From contig NZ_BMOM01000019.1 in assembly GCF_014647075.1 (NCBI RefSeq), positions 1-64,000 of the forward strand: a stretch of DNA of 64,000 nucleotides. The letters are read 5' to 3'. Below the pieces are notes generated by a model. That model saw nothing but the letters and a program-made list of their open reading frames with translations. It made no database searches and was not told the DNA's origin. Below, in pieces: positions 20,406-31,908 of this stretch. Positions within the stretch are counted from its first letter, which is position 1, and each line of letters opens with the position of its first letter. This DNA comes from Deinococcus aerophilus (lineage in GTDB: Bacteria; Deinococcota; Deinococci; Deinococcales; Deinococcaceae). Both the position numbers and the translations under genes were made by a program.

Positions 20406-23400
20406 GTGCCGGAACTTGAGGTTCAGCTTCTGGGTGGATTTCGGCTGATCTACCACGGGCAGCCTCTGACGGCCGTGCACGCTCCGCGCCAGCAGGCGCT
20501 GCTCGCGTGGCTGCTGTTGCATCCGGACGCCCCCCAGCCGCGCCGGCAGATCGCCTTCGCCCTGTGGCCGGATTCCGAAGAGGCGCAGGCCCTGACCAAC
20601 CTGCGGCGCGAACTGCACCACCTGCGCCGAGGTCTGCCCGAGTGCGGGCGCTATCTGGAGATCACGGCGCAGACCCTGCGCTGGAAACATGACGCGCCCT
20701 ACAGCGTGGACGTTCAGGATTTTGGGCAGGCTCTGGGCCGCGCGAATGGCCGCCGCACACCGCTCGATCTGCAGCGGGCTGCCGACCTGTACCGGGGCGA
20801 ACTGCTGTGCGCGGTGGACGACGGGTGGCTTGAGCCCCACCGCCGGGCCCTGCACGGACAGGCCGTGGAGGTGCTTGAGGAACTGGCCGGGCAACTGGAG
20901 CACACTGGCGAACGGACCCGGGCGCTGCACGTGCTGGAACGTCTGCTGGCCCTGGAACCGCTGCGTGAGGATGTGTATGCGGGAATGATGCGCCTGCACC
21001 TCGCCGAGGGCAATGGAGCGGCGGCCCGGCAAACCTATGACCGCTGCGCCGCCGTCCTGAAGGCCGAACTGGGCGTGGAGCCCGGCCCGGTGGTGCAGGC
21101 CGTTTGTACAGCAGCGCAGGACAGTGCGTTGGGCACGCCGCCCACCCTGCCCGGCGAGGGGCCGCTGATCGGCCGGCGTGAGGAGTGGCGGCGCATGCTG
21201 CGGGTGTGGCAGCGGGCCAGCGCCGGGGCCGCGCAGGTCCTGCTGATCGCGGGCGAGGCGGGCATCGGCAAGACGCGGCTGGCCGAGGCGTTGCTCGCAC
21301 TGGCGGGGACGCAGGGAGCCCGGGTGGCCCGCACCCGGTCGTACGCCGCCGAGGGCCGGCTCGCCTACGCGCCCATCGGGGACTGGCTGCGGAGTCCGGC
21401 GCTGCAAGCGGGCCTGGGCCGCCTGGGCGAGCCGTGGCACAGCGAACTGGGCCGGCTGCTGCCCGAACTGGCTCCTTCGCCGGCCCAGCCCGCACCCGAG
21501 TTGCCCAGCCAGGGCTGGCAGCGTCAGCGGCTGTTCGAGGCGCTGGCCCGGGCCTTTCTGGCGGACGGGCCCACCCTGCTGCTGCTCGACGACCTGCAGT
21601 GGTGCGACCGTGACACGCTGGAATGGCTGCACTACCTGCTGCGTTTCGCTCCCACCGCGCCGCTGCTGCTGCTGTGTACCCTGCGCCGCGAGGAAATAGA
21701 GGCCAATCCTGCGGTGCAGGCCTTCTTGCAAGACCACCAGCAGCGCGGGCTTCTGGAGGTCACTGAACTCGGGCCGCTGAGTTCCGAGGAGACGGGGGCG
21801 CTGGCCGCCTCGCTGCATCCCGGCACGCTGTCCCTGCAGGCCCAGGCGCAGCTGTACGAGGCCACCGAAGGCCAGCCCCTGTTCATCGTCGAGGCGGTGC
21901 GCGCGGGCCTGTCCTTCCATGCCGGCGACGGCTCGCTGGTGCTGCCCGCGTCTGCCCGGGTGCAGGCCACCATCGCCGCGCGCCTGGGTCAGCTGTCCAG
22001 CGGCGCGCGCAGCGTGGCCCAGCTGGCCGCCACCATCGGGCGGGCCTTTGAGGTCGAGGTGCTGCGCGAGGCCAGTGACCTGGAAGAAGAACCGCTGGTG
22101 GCGGCCCTGGATGAACTGTGGCAGCGCGCGGTGGTGCGCGAACAGCCCGGTCCCAGCGGCACCTACGACTTCACCCATGACCGGCTGCGCGAGGGCGCCT
22201 ACACCGAACTCAGTCCGGCCCGCCGGCGGCTGCTGCACCGCCGCGTGGCCCAGGCGCTGGAGCTGCGGCACGCGCCGGATCTGGGTCATATCTCGGCCCA
22301 GCTGGCCGCACACCATGAACAGGCCGGGCAGTTTGAGAGGGCGGTGGGCTTCTCCCTGCGGGCGGCGCAGCGGGCCAACAGCGTCTCGGCCAGCCAGCAG
22401 GCCATTGCCCAGGCGACGCGGGCGCTGCAGCTGATCCGGCACCTGCCGGCGGGCGCGGACCGTGACCGGCAGGAGCTGGAAGCCCACACCACCCTGGCTG
22501 CCGCCTACACCGCCCTGAAAGGCTTCGCCTGTCCTGAGCTGGAAACGGCCCTGAACCACGCCCTGGGGCTGGGAGAAAAGATGGGGGACGAGCCTGCCAT
22601 CATCGCCAGCCTGTGGGGCCTGTACGCGCTGCACATCGTCCGGGGCAACGTGGGCCTGTCGCGCCGGCTGGCCGGGCGGGCACTGGAGCTGGCCGGAGAC
22701 CACGCCGGGCTCCTTACCGACTGCCATCAGGCGCTGGGCGGTCTGGATCAGATCGAGGGCCGGCTGGACAGCGCCGCCGAGCATTTCGGTATTGCCAACC
22801 GCCTGTACCACCACAATGGCCAGCGCCGGGTTCTGTTCGGAGCGGACGTGGGGGCCTTCAGCCTGTCCTGGGGCGCGCATGGCCTGTGGCTTCAGGGGCG
22901 CATCGAGGAGGCGCGGGAGCATGTGGCCCGGGCCGCTGCGATTACTGCTGAACAGGACCACCCCTTTACCGTGATGCAGACCGCCGCCTACCGCGCCGTT
23001 TCCGAGCAGCTGGAACACGATCTGGACGCAGCCTGGGCCAGCGCCGAGGCGGCCGTGACCGGATGCCGGCACTACAACATCGCCTACTACCACGAGTGGG
23101 GCGTGATCGTGGGGGGCTGGGTGATGGCCCGGCGCGGCGATCCGCACGCGGGACTGGTGCGCATTCAGCGGGGGCTGGAGGCCCTGCGGCGTCAGGACGC
23201 CGCGCTAAGGCTGCCGTACTACCTCGCGCTGCTTGCCGAAACGCAGCTGCAACTCGGGCAGCCGGAGGCGGCGCGGGCCACGCTGGACAGTGCCCAGGCC
23301 ATGGCCAGCCAGAACGGGGACGTGTGGTATCTGCCCGAACTCTACCGGCTGCGCGGTCTGACCGACCCCCAGGGAGCTCAGGCGTGGTTTCACCGCGCAC

Positions 23401-23591
23401 GCTCCATCGCCCAGAAACACGGCAGCCTCTCGCTGGAACTGCGCGCGGTGACCAGCCTGGCCGAGCACCTGCACCGCGAAGGCCACGATCAGGAAGCGGC
23501 CGCAGCGCTGGAACCGGTACAGGCCCTGTTTCCCGAACGGCTGGTCACGCCCGACCTGAGCGCGGCGCGGGCGCTGCTGGGTCTGCTGTGA
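20406..23591 (+). CDS. BTAD/AAA/TPR signal-transduction regulator
   Basis: This 1061-residue protein contains a winged-helix DNA-binding segment ([16 protein letters not shown], about 5-75), a bacterial transcriptional activation domain of TPR-like helices (about 100-240), an AAA/STAND ATPase with intact P-loop GEAGIGKT (about 283-290) and Walker [10 protein letters not shown] (about 391), then a long TPR-rich C-terminal half (about 620-1050). It probably activates transcription after ligand or protein binding. Nothing in the sequence reveals its target. The GTG start at 20406 puts the DNA-binding strand at once. A TACACT lies about 40 nt upstream, giving a short leader. Confidence 0.9.
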   Translation: MPELEVQLLGGFRLIYHGQPLTAVHAPRQQALLAWLLLHPDAPQPRRQIAFALWPDSEEAQALTNLRRELHHLRRGLPECGRYLEITAQTLRWKHDAPYSVDVQDFGQALGRANGRRTPLDLQRAADLYRGELLCAVDDGWLEPHRRALHGQAVEVLEELAGQLEHTGERTRALHVLERLLALEPLREDVYAGMMRLHLAEGNGAAARQTYDRCAAVLKAELGVEPGPVVQAVCTAAQDSALGTPPTLPGEGPLIGRREEWRRMLRVWQRASAGAAQVLLIAGEAGIGKTRLAEALLALAGTQGARVARTRSYAAEGRLAYAPIGDWLRSPALQAGLGRLGEPWHSELGRLLPELAPSPAQPAPELPSQGWQRQRLFEALARAFLADGPTLLLLDDLQWCDRDTLEWLHYLLRFAPTAPLLLLCTLRREEIEANPAVQAFLQDHQQRGLLEVTELGPLSSEETGALAASLHPGTLSLQAQAQLYEATEGQPLFIVEAVRAGLSFHAGDGSLVLPASARVQATIAARLGQLSSGARSVAQLAATIGRAFEVEVLREASDLEEEPLVAALDELWQRAVVREQPGPSGTYDFTHDRLREGAYTELSPARRRLLHRRVAQALELRHAPDLGHISAQLAAHHEQAGQFERAVGFSLRAAQRANSVSASQQAIAQATRALQLIRHLPAGADRDRQELEAHTTLAAAYTALKGFACPELETALNHALGLGEKMGDEPAIIASLWGLYALHIVRGNVGLSRRLAGRALELAGDHAGLLTDCHQALGGLDQIEGRLDSAAEHFGIANRLYHHNGQRRVLFGADVGAFSLSWGAHGLWLQGRIEEAREHVARAAAITAEQDHPFTVMQTAAYRAVSEQLEHDLDAAWASAEAAVTGCRHYNIAYYHEWGVIVGGWVMARRGDPHAGLVRIQRGLEALRRQDAALRLPYYLALLAETQLQLGQPEAARATLDSAQAMASQNGDVWYLPELYRLRGLTDPQGAQAWFHRARSIAQKHGSLSLELRAVTSLAEHLHREGHDQEAAAALEPVQALFPERLVTPDLSAARALLGLL

Positions 23592-23619
23592 CGACGAACC
23601 CCCCGCACACCTGAACGCC

Positions 23620-23644
23620 GCCCGGCGTTCCCGAACGCCGGGGC
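23620..23644. terminator. Hairpin after the BTAD regulator
   Basis: The 10-bp perfect stem gcccggcgtt / aacgccgggc has a 4-nt loop and lies 28 nt after the stop. There is no T-run. The rest of the gap to 23789 is presumably the leader and promoter of the cupin gene. Confidence 0.55.
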
Positions 23645-23789
23645 GAACGCCTGAGGAACGGTCCGGAGTGCAGGCTGGGGTCACGGAAGCCCCGAAGAGC
23701 AAGAGCAGAGCACACCAGATCGGCATGCTCTCCCGGGCGGGGTTCTTTCAGGTTCTGCCCCCCTCCTTCCGTTCCAGGAGATGATGATC

Positions 23790-24254
23790 ATGCCTATTCC
23801 CCGTGTGTCTCCGCTCGTTCTGTTTCCCCTCGCTGCGCTGCTCTCGGTGGGCCTCGCCTCCAATGCGGCGGTCAACGCCGACGCACTGCAGTGGGCAGAC
23901 GCTCCTGCCTTCTTGCCTCCGGGCGCACAACTCGCGGTGCTGGACGGTGATCCCAGCAAGGCCGTGCGAATCACGCTGCGCCTGAAGATGCCCGCCGGCT
24001 ACCAGATTCCGGCGCACTGGCACCCCACCCAGGAGGACGTGACCGTACTGTCCGGCAGCATGTATGTGGGCATGGGCGACGCGCTGAGCAAGACCGGCGG
24101 CACCCTGCTGAAACCCGGCGGTTTCGTGGCCCTGGGCGCCAAGATGAACCACTACGCCTGGACCGACGAAGCCACGGTGCTGCAGATCCATATGGACGGC
24201 CCCTTCGAGATCACCTATGTCGACCCGGCCCTTGATCCGAGAAACAAGAAGTAA
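23790..24254 (+). CDS. Secreted cupin-domain protein
   Basis: This 154-residue protein has a signal peptide (about 1-27) and one cupin barrel. The metal-binding motif 1 is PAHWHPTQEDVTVLSG and the motif 2 region is LGAKMNHYAW. Such single-domain cupins bind metals and often small organic ligands. Three ATG codons lie together at 23781, 23784 and 23790; the last is 9 nt from the AGGAG at 23776-23780 and is preferred. It is followed, 64 nt on, by the FAD oxidase gene in the same direction. Confidence 0.82.
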   Translation: MPIPRVSPLVLFPLAALLSVGLASNAAVNADALQWADAPAFLPPGAQLAVLDGDPSKAVRITLRLKMPAGYQIPAHWHPTQEDVTVLSGSMYVGMGDALSKTGGTLLKPGGFVALGAKMNHYAWTDEATVLQIHMDGPFEITYVDPALDPRNKK

Positions 24255-24318
24255 TGCCCCCACCGCCACCGCTCTCCTGACAGGGAGCGTGGCGGAACCA
24301 AGCAAAAGGATGTGTGAC

Positions 24319-25731
24319 ATGATCACCATGCCGAACCGTCCCGCCCTGTCCAACCTTCCCGTCCAGGACGCCGTGAATACCCTGCGGACCTCCCTGCGCG
24401 GCGAGGTGATTCAGCCCGAGGATGACCGCTACGACGATCTTCGCGCGCTTTACAACGGCATGATCGACAAACATCCGGCGCTGATCGTGCGCTGCACGGA
24501 CGTGGCCGACGTGCAGGCAGCGCTGGCCTTTGCCACCGAACACGGGTTGCGCCTCGCCATTCGCGGCGGCGGCCACAACGGCGGCGGCCTGGGCAGCGTG
24601 GACGGCGGACTGGTCATTGATCTCTCTGCCATGCACAGCGTGCGGGTGGATCCCGGGGCACGCACGGTGCGGGTCGAGGGCGGCGCGACCTGGGGACAGG
24701 TGGACCACGCCACCCACGCCTTCGGGCTGGCCGTGCCGTCGGGCATCATTTCCACCACCGGGGTGGGCGGCCTGACGCTGGGCGGGGGGCTGGGCCACCT
24801 GACGCGCAAGTACGGCCTGACCATCGACAGCCTGCTGGAAGCCGACGTGGTGCTCGCCGACGGGCAGCTCGTGACCGCCAGCGAGCAGGAACACAGCGAC
24901 CTGTTCTGGGCCATCCGGGGCGGCGGCGGCAATTTCGGAATCGTGACCTCATTCCTGTTCCGGGCGCACCCGGTCGATACCATCGTCGGTGGCCCGACCC
25001 TGTGGACGCTGGAACAGGCCCCGCAGGTGATGCGCTGGTACCGCGAGTTCATCGTGAACGCCCCCGAGGACCTCAACGGCTTCTTTGCCTTCCTGACCGT
25101 GCCGCCCGCTCCCCCGTTTCCCGAACACCTGCACCTGCAGAAGATGTGCGGCGTGGTGTGGTGTTACACCGGTCCACAGGACCGGGCCGAGGAGGTCTTC
25201 GCGCCCATTCGCGAGTTCGGGCCGCCCGCGTTGCACGGTGTCCATGACATGCCCTACCCGGCCCTCCAGAGCGCCTTCGACGGTCTGTATCCCCCCGGAC
25301 ACCAGTGGTACTGGCGCGCAGACTTCGTGAAGGAACTGACCGACGAGGCCATCGCCGCGCACGTTGAGCACGCCCGGACCCTGCCGACCATGCATTCCAC
25401 CATGCACCTGTATCCCGTCAATGGAGCCGCGCACCGCGTGGGCCAGCAGGACACCGCGTGGAGCTACCGCGACGCCACCTGGGGCGAGGTGATTGTCGGC
25501 GTTGATCCCGATCCGGCCAACGCGGGCACCATCCGGGACTGGTGCGTGAACTACTGGGAAGCGGTCCATCCCTACTCGATGGGCGGCGCCTACGTCAACA
25601 TGATGATGGACGAGGGCCAGGACCGGGTGCGGGCCGCCTACCGCGACAACCACGACCGGCTCCGGCAGGTCAAGGGCCGCTACGACCCCCGCAACGTCTT
25701 CAGCGTCAACCAGAACATCCGGGCAGACTGA
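24319..25731 (+). CDS. FAD-linked oxidase, berberine-bridge-like
   Basis: This 470-residue flavoprotein has a PCMH-type FAD domain (about 55-230) with RLAIRGGGHNGGG, where His86 is the expected covalent FAD site, and GVGGLTLGGGLG. A C-terminal BBE segment is present (YVNMMMDEGQDRVRAAY, YDPRNVFSVNQNI). The second covalent Cys of bicovalent members is not seen, so the flavin is probably attached once. Substrates in this family are sugars, alkaloids or aromatic alcohols. AAAGGA at 24305-24310 sets the start at 24319 rather than the in-frame ATG at 24310. Confidence 0.9.
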   Translation: MITMPNRPALSNLPVQDAVNTLRTSLRGEVIQPEDDRYDDLRALYNGMIDKHPALIVRCTDVADVQAALAFATEHGLRLAIRGGGHNGGGLGSVDGGLVIDLSAMHSVRVDPGARTVRVEGGATWGQVDHATHAFGLAVPSGIISTTGVGGLTLGGGLGHLTRKYGLTIDSLLEADVVLADGQLVTASEQEHSDLFWAIRGGGGNFGIVTSFLFRAHPVDTIVGGPTLWTLEQAPQVMRWYREFIVNAPEDLNGFFAFLTVPPAPPFPEHLHLQKMCGVVWCYTGPQDRAEEVFAPIREFGPPALHGVHDMPYPALQSAFDGLYPPGHQWYWRADFVKELTDEAIAAHVEHARTLPTMHSTMHLYPVNGAAHRVGQQDTAWSYRDATWGEVIVGVDPDPANAGTIRDWCVNYWEAVHPYSMGGAYVNMMMDEGQDRVRAAYRDNHDRLRQVKGRYDPRNVFSVNQNIRAD

Positions 25732-25745
25732 AGCTTCCCCCATTG

Positions 25746-25776
25746 CCCCCCTTCCAGCTGGAGGGGGGGGTTTTTT
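25746..25776 (+). terminator. Intrinsic terminator with T-run
   Basis: A C-rich arm and G-rich arm around an AGCT centre are followed by TTTTTT (25771-25776), just after the FAD oxidase gene. This is the best rho-independent terminator on the plus strand here. Confidence 0.85.
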
Positions 25777-25784
25777 CCGGCCTG

Positions 25785-26341
25785 TCAACGCGTCATGCTG
25801 AACACCAGGGTATCGCGCAGTTGCGCAGGATCATCGGCGGCCACTGCGTCGTTGCGCAGCGTGGCGTCTAAGGTGTACCCCAGCGCACGGGGAATGCGGG
25901 CGCTGCGCGCGTTGGCCGCGTCACAGCGGATCTCGATGCGCCGGAAGCCAAGCCCATTCAACCCGAATCCGGTCAGCGCCCCGGCCACCTCCTGCGCGTG
26001 GCCGTGTCCGGTGTGCGCGCTGGCGATCCAGTACCCGATCTCGGCCTTTGGCACCCGCCAGTCCAGGGCGTGATAACCGCTGCTGCCGATGAGTTCACGG
26101 CCATCTGCGGTCCAGACGAGCAGGCGCAGTTCCTCGCGGGTGGCGAAGCGCTCGGCAGCGGCCCGGAGATTCTCGGCGGTGCCGGGCAGGTCCAGGGGCT
26201 TCTGGGCCCAGACCATCCAGCGGCGCAGCTCGGGCAATGAGGCGTGGATGGCCGCATGGACGGCCGCCGCGTCCCCGGCCGGGGCGCACGCAGCAGCAGC
26301 CGGGGCGTGCGGAGTTCGGTGGGCAGCGCTGGAACCGTCAC
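25785..26341 (-). pseudogene. GNAT acetyltransferase gene with a one-base frameshift
   Basis: Reading from GTG 26341, the frame gives a typical RimJ/RimL start (LPTELRTPRLLLRAPRPG) and then derails. Adding one G in the run at 26273-26276 (CCCC on the plus strand) restores PGDAAAVHAAIHASLPELRR and continues into the intact remainder, with ELIGSSGYHALDW, AEIGYWIASAHTGHGHAQEV and the C-terminal RIPRALGYTL. TATCCT (26354-26349) lies 7 nt before the GTG, supporting that start. It is either a real loss of function, a phase-variable run or a sequencing error. The family acetylates protein N-termini or antibiotics. Confidence 0.8.
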
Positions 26342-26392
26342 GGTGGGCAGGATACCGGCCCCCGGCGCCCCCTGATCCGGCCTCAACCGCCC

Positions 26393-27568
26393 TCAGTTCA
26401 GACGGGGATCGGCCGGGTTCACGCCGTACACCGCTCCCCAGGGCTGATACACACTTTTCAGAACATCCCGGCTGACTACCTGTCCCTTCACCCGGACCGT
26501 GCGGGTGATCACGCTGGTCATGCCCTGCATCGGGGTGTCGAGCAGCCGGCGGTCTCCGGGAGCCACGCGGGCGTCGGGCGTGTAGCTCGGGGCGGCGGGG
26601 GGCCGGAAGTCGCTGACCACCGGATCACTCACCGTGACCTCCCGCCCGGTGTTGGCCCCGAACACGTCGAAGCGCAAGGTTTGCTCGGCACGGTTCCAGC
26701 TCGCCTGAACAAACAGGTGCGCGGGGGTGTCGTTCCTGACCTTGAGGTTCTTGTACGGTGCGTACACGGTGGCCTCGAACCCCACCGGGTCGTAGTACTT
26801 CACACGGTGGCTGTGCTCGCTGCGGTCGGTGATGGGCAGGCCAGCGTTGTACATGGCCCGGAAGATGGTGGTGCTGACCTGACAGATGCCGCCGCCGTCC
26901 TCCTTTTCCAGCGTGCCGCCCGCAATGATGAAGCCCGGCACAAAGCCGGTGCTGGCATCAATCCGCCCGATTTCCTGGTTGAAATCGAATTCGTGGTCCG
27001 GCGCAATAAAGAAGTTGTCCAGCTTGGCGGCACCCACCAGAATGTTTTTTTCCCGGAAGTCCGGGCTGCCCGCGTAACTGCTCTGGCCGGAGGCAACGTG
27101 CCACAGCACTCCCCGCTGGGCCAGCAGTTCCACGCTGCGCTCGGGAACCACCCGTTGAAAGGCCACCCGCGCCGACGGCTCGCCCTCAAGAATGGCCTTT
27201 TGCAGATTGGCCCGTGTGCCGTCACGGTCAAAGACCCAACCGATCTGATCGGTGGCGGTCCACTGTTCCCCCACCTTGCGGAACACGGCGGGCAACGGCT
27301 GGCGGGCGTTGACCTCCCGCTCGATGCGGTCCAGCGTGGGCGTCAGGGTGGTGCTGAGCTTGTTGTATTCCCTGCTGCGGGCGATGCCCTCGGCGGGCAG
27401 GAGCCAGCTCTTGGCAAAGGTGTGGGTGGTCTGCTCTCCCGCGTGAATCTTGTGCTGCTGGTCCACCAGAATCAGCTTGAAGGGCTCGGAGACGGCTCCG
27501 CCGGAGGACTGGGCGTGGGCCGTGGTCATCAGCCCCACGGCCAGCGCACTCAGAAGGATGGGATTCAT
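26393..27568 (-). CDS. VanW-family protein with G5-like tail
   Basis: This 391-residue exported protein (signal peptide about 1-20) has a VanW core (about 160-310) with FNQEIGRIDASTG, GGGICQVSTTIFRAMYNAG and HSHRVKYYDPVGFEATVY. A short beta tail resembles a G5 domain (VITRTVRVKGQVV). The N-terminal 130 residues match the peptidoglycan-binding-like segment seen in such proteins. The biochemical role of VanW is not settled; a cell-wall role is likely. ATG 27568 is 6 nt after TAACCT (27580-27575). Confidence 0.88.
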   Translation of the reverse strand: MNPILLSALAVGLMTTAHAQSSGGAVSEPFKLILVDQQHKIHAGEQTTHTFAKSWLLPAEGIARSREYNKLSTTLTPTLDRIEREVNARQPLPAVFRKVGEQWTATDQIGWVFDRDGTRANLQKAILEGEPSARVAFQRVVPERSVELLAQRGVLWHVASGQSSYAGSPDFREKNILVGAAKLDNFFIAPDHEFDFNQEIGRIDASTGFVPGFIIAGGTLEKEDGGGICQVSTTIFRAMYNAGLPITDRSEHSHRVKYYDPVGFEATVYAPYKNLKVRNDTPAHLFVQASWNRAEQTLRFDVFGANTGREVTVSDPVVSDFRPPAAPSYTPDARVAPGDRRLLDTPMQGMTSVITRTVRVKGQVVSRDVLKSVYQPWGAVYGVNPADPRLN

Positions 27569-27687
27569 GCCTTCAGGTTAGGCAATTCAGGGCAGACCCC
27601 CGTGAGCACCGGCGTCCACAGCGTTTACAGGCTGTTGCTGCGCCATTCACACACTGGGGGTCTGGGACTTTCAGGGAATTGGAACCT

Positions 27688-28793
<1,106 letters not shown>

Positions 28794-28797
<4 letters not shown>

Positions 28798-29333
28798 TCC
28801 GCGCCCGCCTGGGGGTGGCCCTCGAAGTACGGGTCGTCCAGCACAGCCCGGGTCTGCTGCTCCCGGAAAGCCTGCAGCCGGCCGCGCACCCCGGCGTCGG
28901 TGGTGGCGAGCAGGGCGGCGGCGAACAGGGCGGCATTCTTCGCCCCGGCCTGTCCGATGGCAAAGGTCGCGACCGGCACGCCGCCGGGCATCTGCACGAT
29001 GCTCAGCAGGCTGTCCTGGCCGCTCAGGGCGCGCGACTGCACCGGCACCCCCAGCACCGGGACCCACGTGAAGGCCGCGAGCATGCCGGGCAGGTGGGCC
29101 GCCCCGCCCGCCGCGGCGATGATGCACGAGAAGTTCAGCCGCTCGGCGCGCGCCGCGTAGTTGGCAAGCAGTTCCGGCGTGCGGTGCGCCGAGAGCACCC
29201 GCACCTCGTAGGCGATCTCCAGGCGGGCGAGCAGTTCCAGGGCACCCTCCAGCGTGGGAAAGTCGCTGCGGCTGCCCATCACCACGCCCACGCGGGGCAG
29301 CGGAACCGGGGTGGAAGAAGGCGGGGAGGTCAC
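28794..29333 (-). CDS. purE: N5-CAIR mutase
   Basis: This protein of about 179 residues moves the carboxyl group of N5-CAIR to give CAIR. The class I signature is clear: [26 protein letters not shown] (catalytic His), [16 protein letters not shown] and [18 protein letters not shown] choose GTG 29333 because TAGCAT (29346-29341) lies 7 nt upstream, the spacing seen for leaderless genes in this window; ATG 29342 would add three residues. It is first in the purE-purK operon. Confidence 0.93.
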
Positions 29334-29398
29334 GGCCCACATGCTACCTGCCCGCCGCTGCCCGGACCCTGCGGGCCGCCGCACGCTAGCCTGAACAT
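29334..29398. promoter_or_regulatory. Back-to-back leaderless promoters of purE and folC
   Basis: The -10 of purE (TAGCAT, 29346-29341) and that of folC (TAGCCT, 29387-29392) are only 40 bp apart, so their -35 regions must overlap. Both mRNAs probably start at the start codon. Confidence 0.6.
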
Positions 29399-30583
29399 GT
29401 GACGGCCCCCCCACTTTCCCCCCCCGATTACCCGTGGCTGTTCTCCCGCACCCGTGCGGGCCGGGCCCGTGGGCCGGGAGGAGCGCGGGCCCTGCTGGAC
29501 GCGCTGGGGGCACCGGATACCGCGCTGCCATGCATCCGGGTGGTCGGCACCAACGGCAAGGGCAGCACCTGCGCCATGCTGGAAGCGGGACTGATCGCCG
29601 CCGGGCTGCGCGCGGGCCGCTTTACCAGCCCGCATCTGCACGCCTACGAGGAACGCATCCGGGTAGGCGGCCGCACTCTGGACCCGGCACGCACCCACGC
29701 CTTTATCGAATGGGCCAAGCAGCATGCTTCCGACGCCGCCTTCTTCGATCTGACGCTCGCGCTGGCCTGCCAGGTCTTTGCGCAGGACGGCGTGCAGGTC
29801 GCGGTGATGGAGGCGGGCGTGGGCGGCGCGAGCGACGCGACCCAGGCCCTGAGCAACGTCGTCGCCGTGGCCCTGACCAATGCCGAGCTGGACCATACCG
29901 GGGTCCTGGGCACCACGGTCGCCGAGATCGCCCGCGACAAGGCGGGAGCGGCGCGGCCCGGCCTTCCGCTGCTGACCACCGCCAGCGGCGCGGCCCTGAC
30001 GGTCGTGCGCGAGGTGGCGGCCAGGGTGGGGGCACCGCTGCTGGCCCCCCAGACGCACCCGGCGCTGTTTGCCCTCCCCCATCCCCCCCGGCTGGCCGGA
30101 CCCCACCAGCACGTCAACGCGGCCCTGGCCGCCGCCACGCTGCGGACCCTGGGCCACGCGGAGGGAGTGTCGGCGGCCCTGGAGGCCACCCACCCGGCCC
30201 GCCTGGAGCGGCTGGAGTGCGGCGGAAAAACCGTCCTGATTGACGGCGCCCACAATCCCCACGCCACCCGCGCCGTGGCCCAGGCCGTTCCCCACGCCGA
30301 CGTGCTGCTGTTCGGCAACCTGGCCCGCAAGGACACAGACGCCACGCTGACGCCGCTGCTGCCGGTGGCCCCCGTGCGGGTCTTCACCGCGCCGGGTGAC
30401 CTGGCCACGCCCCCTCAGGAACTCGCCGACCGGTACGGCGGCCACGCCTGCCCCGACCCCGCCGCCGCCCTGGCCCAGGCGCTGGCCCTGACGCCGGCGG
30501 GCGGTACCCTCCTGGTCACGGGAAGCCTGTATCTGGCCGGGTCGGTGCGCGGGCAGCTTGACAGCTCCGCATCCGCCGGTTAG
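29399..30583 (+). CDS. folC: Folylpolyglutamate / dihydrofolate synthase
   Basis: This 394-residue Mur-ligase-like enzyme adds glutamate to folates and perhaps dihydropteroate. It has the P-loop GTNGKGST (50-57), the substrate segment [23 protein letters not shown] and the C-terminal [11 protein letters not shown]. The length is normal. GTG 29399 is 6 nt after TAGCCT. The stop codon TAG at 30581 is shared with the -10 of the following tRNA gene. Divergent purEK links folate and purine supply. Confidence 0.93.
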   Translation: MTAPPLSPPDYPWLFSRTRAGRARGPGGARALLDALGAPDTALPCIRVVGTNGKGSTCAMLEAGLIAAGLRAGRFTSPHLHAYEERIRVGGRTLDPARTHAFIEWAKQHASDAAFFDLTLALACQVFAQDGVQVAVMEAGVGGASDATQALSNVVAVALTNAELDHTGVLGTTVAEIARDKAGAARPGLPLLTTASGAALTVVREVAARVGAPLLAPQTHPALFALPHPPRLAGPHQHVNAALAAATLRTLGHAEGVSAALEATHPARLERLECGGKTVLIDGAHNPHATRAVAQAVPHADVLLFGNLARKDTDATLTPLLPVAPVRVFTAPGDLATPPQELADRYGGHACPDPAAALAQALALTPAGGTLLVTGSLYLAGSVRGQLDSSASAG

Positions 30584-30586
30584 ACT
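30581..30586 (+). promoter_or_regulatory. -10 box of tRNA-Lys overlapping the folC stop
   Basis: TAGACT lies 12 nt before the first tRNA base. Its first three bases are the folC stop codon. Confidence 0.6.
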
Positions 30587-30598
30587 TCTCTCCGCTCT

Positions 30599-30674
<76 letters not shown>

Positions 30675-30677
30675 CCG

Positions 30678-30706
30678 AGAAAGCCCCGTCCCATGCGGGG
30701 CTTTCT
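30678..30706 (+). terminator. Terminator of tRNA-Lys
   Basis: An 11-bp perfect stem (agaaagccccg / cggggctttct) with a 7-nt loop ends in a T-rich stretch, 4 nt after the encoded CCA. Confidence 0.85.
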
Positions 30707-30768
30707 TCTATGCTTCCCGGGAGGCGCGGGCCTGTAACCGCGGCCTGCGCCGCTGCGGACTGCCGGGA

Positions 30769-31908
30769 CTAATCGCTGGCCGCCACGGGCGACTTGCTGG
30801 TCAGGCCGTCCCACCTCAGCACCTTCCCGGTGCCCGGAGCCGCCGCGCCGCCCACCGATATGAAGGCGTCGCCCTTCTGGTTAAAGGCCACCGAGGTCGG
30901 GGTGTCCAGGCCCGTCAGCAGGGTTTCCTTGACGCCGCCCGCCTTGAGGCGCACCACCGAACCGGTATTGGGCGTGAAGCCCTGTCCGCCGAACAGGCCC
31001 AGCTGAACGGCGTACAGGTTGCCGTCCGGGCCTGTTGTCAGGTCGGTCGTCATGGTCAGTCCGGTGGCCCAGTCGGTCTGGGTTCCGTCGCTGGCGACCC
31101 GGACCACCTTGCTCGATCCCGGTGTGAACGGGAAGCCGGGCAGCAGGGACACGTAGGCGGCTCCGTCATTGAGGAAGGCAATGCCGGTGGGAACCGCCTG
31201 CGAGGTGGGGGGAATGCCCGGCCCCGGATTGTCATTGGGCAGGTTGTCGAAGACGGTGACCAGGGTGATCTCCCCGGTGGCAGGGTTCACCCGCAGCAGG
31301 TCGTTGGCCCCGGCATCGGTCATCCACAGCTGGCCGTCGGGTCCGGCGGCGAGGCCGTAGGCATGGGAATCCTTTTCCTGTCCGTCAGGATTCTGGGCGG
31401 CCTCGAAGGTCCAGGCGTTGGCGATCTGCGTCACGCCGGAGTCATCCAGACGCAGCAGCACCGACGTCTGCGGCAACTGGGCAATGCTGGCTCCGTCACC
31501 CCAGTGGCCGGTGCTGATGTAGAGCTTGCCCCCCAGCTCGGCCAGCCGGCTGGCCCCCTCAGGGCCCTCCGCACCGGCCACAGAGGTCAGGGTGGCCACG
31601 GTGGTGGCCGCGCCCTGTGCGTTCACGCGGATGATTCTCGCCGTGTTGCCATACATGTTGACTGTCGGATCGGTGCTGCCGGGCCCGGCAGGCGTGGTGA
31701 AGCTGTTGGGCCCGCCGGTGCCGGAGTCGGCGATCCAGACCGCTCCATCGCTGCCCACGTACACGCCCTGCGGACCGTTGAGGCCCTGGGCCACCACGCT
31801 GCCCTGATGATTGATGGGAGGCGGCGCCGGAGTGCAGCCTGCCAGCAAGGTCAGGGTCAGGGCAGTTATGCCCCCCATCAGCGAAGTCTGATGTCGTCTC
31901 AAACTCAT
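30769..31908 (-). CDS. ScyD/ScyE-like beta-propeller lipoprotein
   Basis: This 379-residue protein has a lipoprotein signal (LTLTLLAGC) and then a six-bladed propeller of the NHL/SMP-30 kind. Repeats are GPQGVYVGSDGAVWIADSG, YGLAAGPDGQLWMTDAG and GPDGNLYAVQLG. It resembles proteins named ScyD/ScyE family, whose name comes from a cyanobacterial pigment cluster; no such pathway is present here. A function cannot be assigned. ATG 31908 is chosen for its signal peptide and the AGGAGG 6 nt upstream; an in-frame ATG at 32010 is too far up. Confidence 0.82.
   Translation of the reverse strand: MSLRRHQTSLMGGITALTLTLLAGCTPAPPPINHQGSVVAQGLNGPQGVYVGSDGAVWIADSGTGGPNSFTTPAGPGSTDPTVNMYGNTARIIRVNAQGAATTVATLTSVAGAEGPEGASRLAELGGKLYISTGHWGDGASIAQLPQTSVLLRLDDSGVTQIANAWTFEAAQNPDGQEKDSHAYGLAAGPDGQLWMTDAGANDLLRVNPATGEITLVTVFDNLPNDNPGPGIPPTSQAVPTGIAFLNDGAAYVSLLPGFPFTPGSSKVVRVASDGTQTDWATGLTMTTDLTTGPDGNLYAVQLGLFGGQGFTPNTGSVVRLKAGGVKETLLTGLDTPTSVAFNQKGDAFISVGGAAAPGTGKVLRWDGLTSKSPVAASD

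Noticed and set aside
19623..23147. 1174-codon minus-strand open frame across argB and the BTAD regulator
   Set aside because: It is antisense to two genes with clear domains and has no domain of its own.
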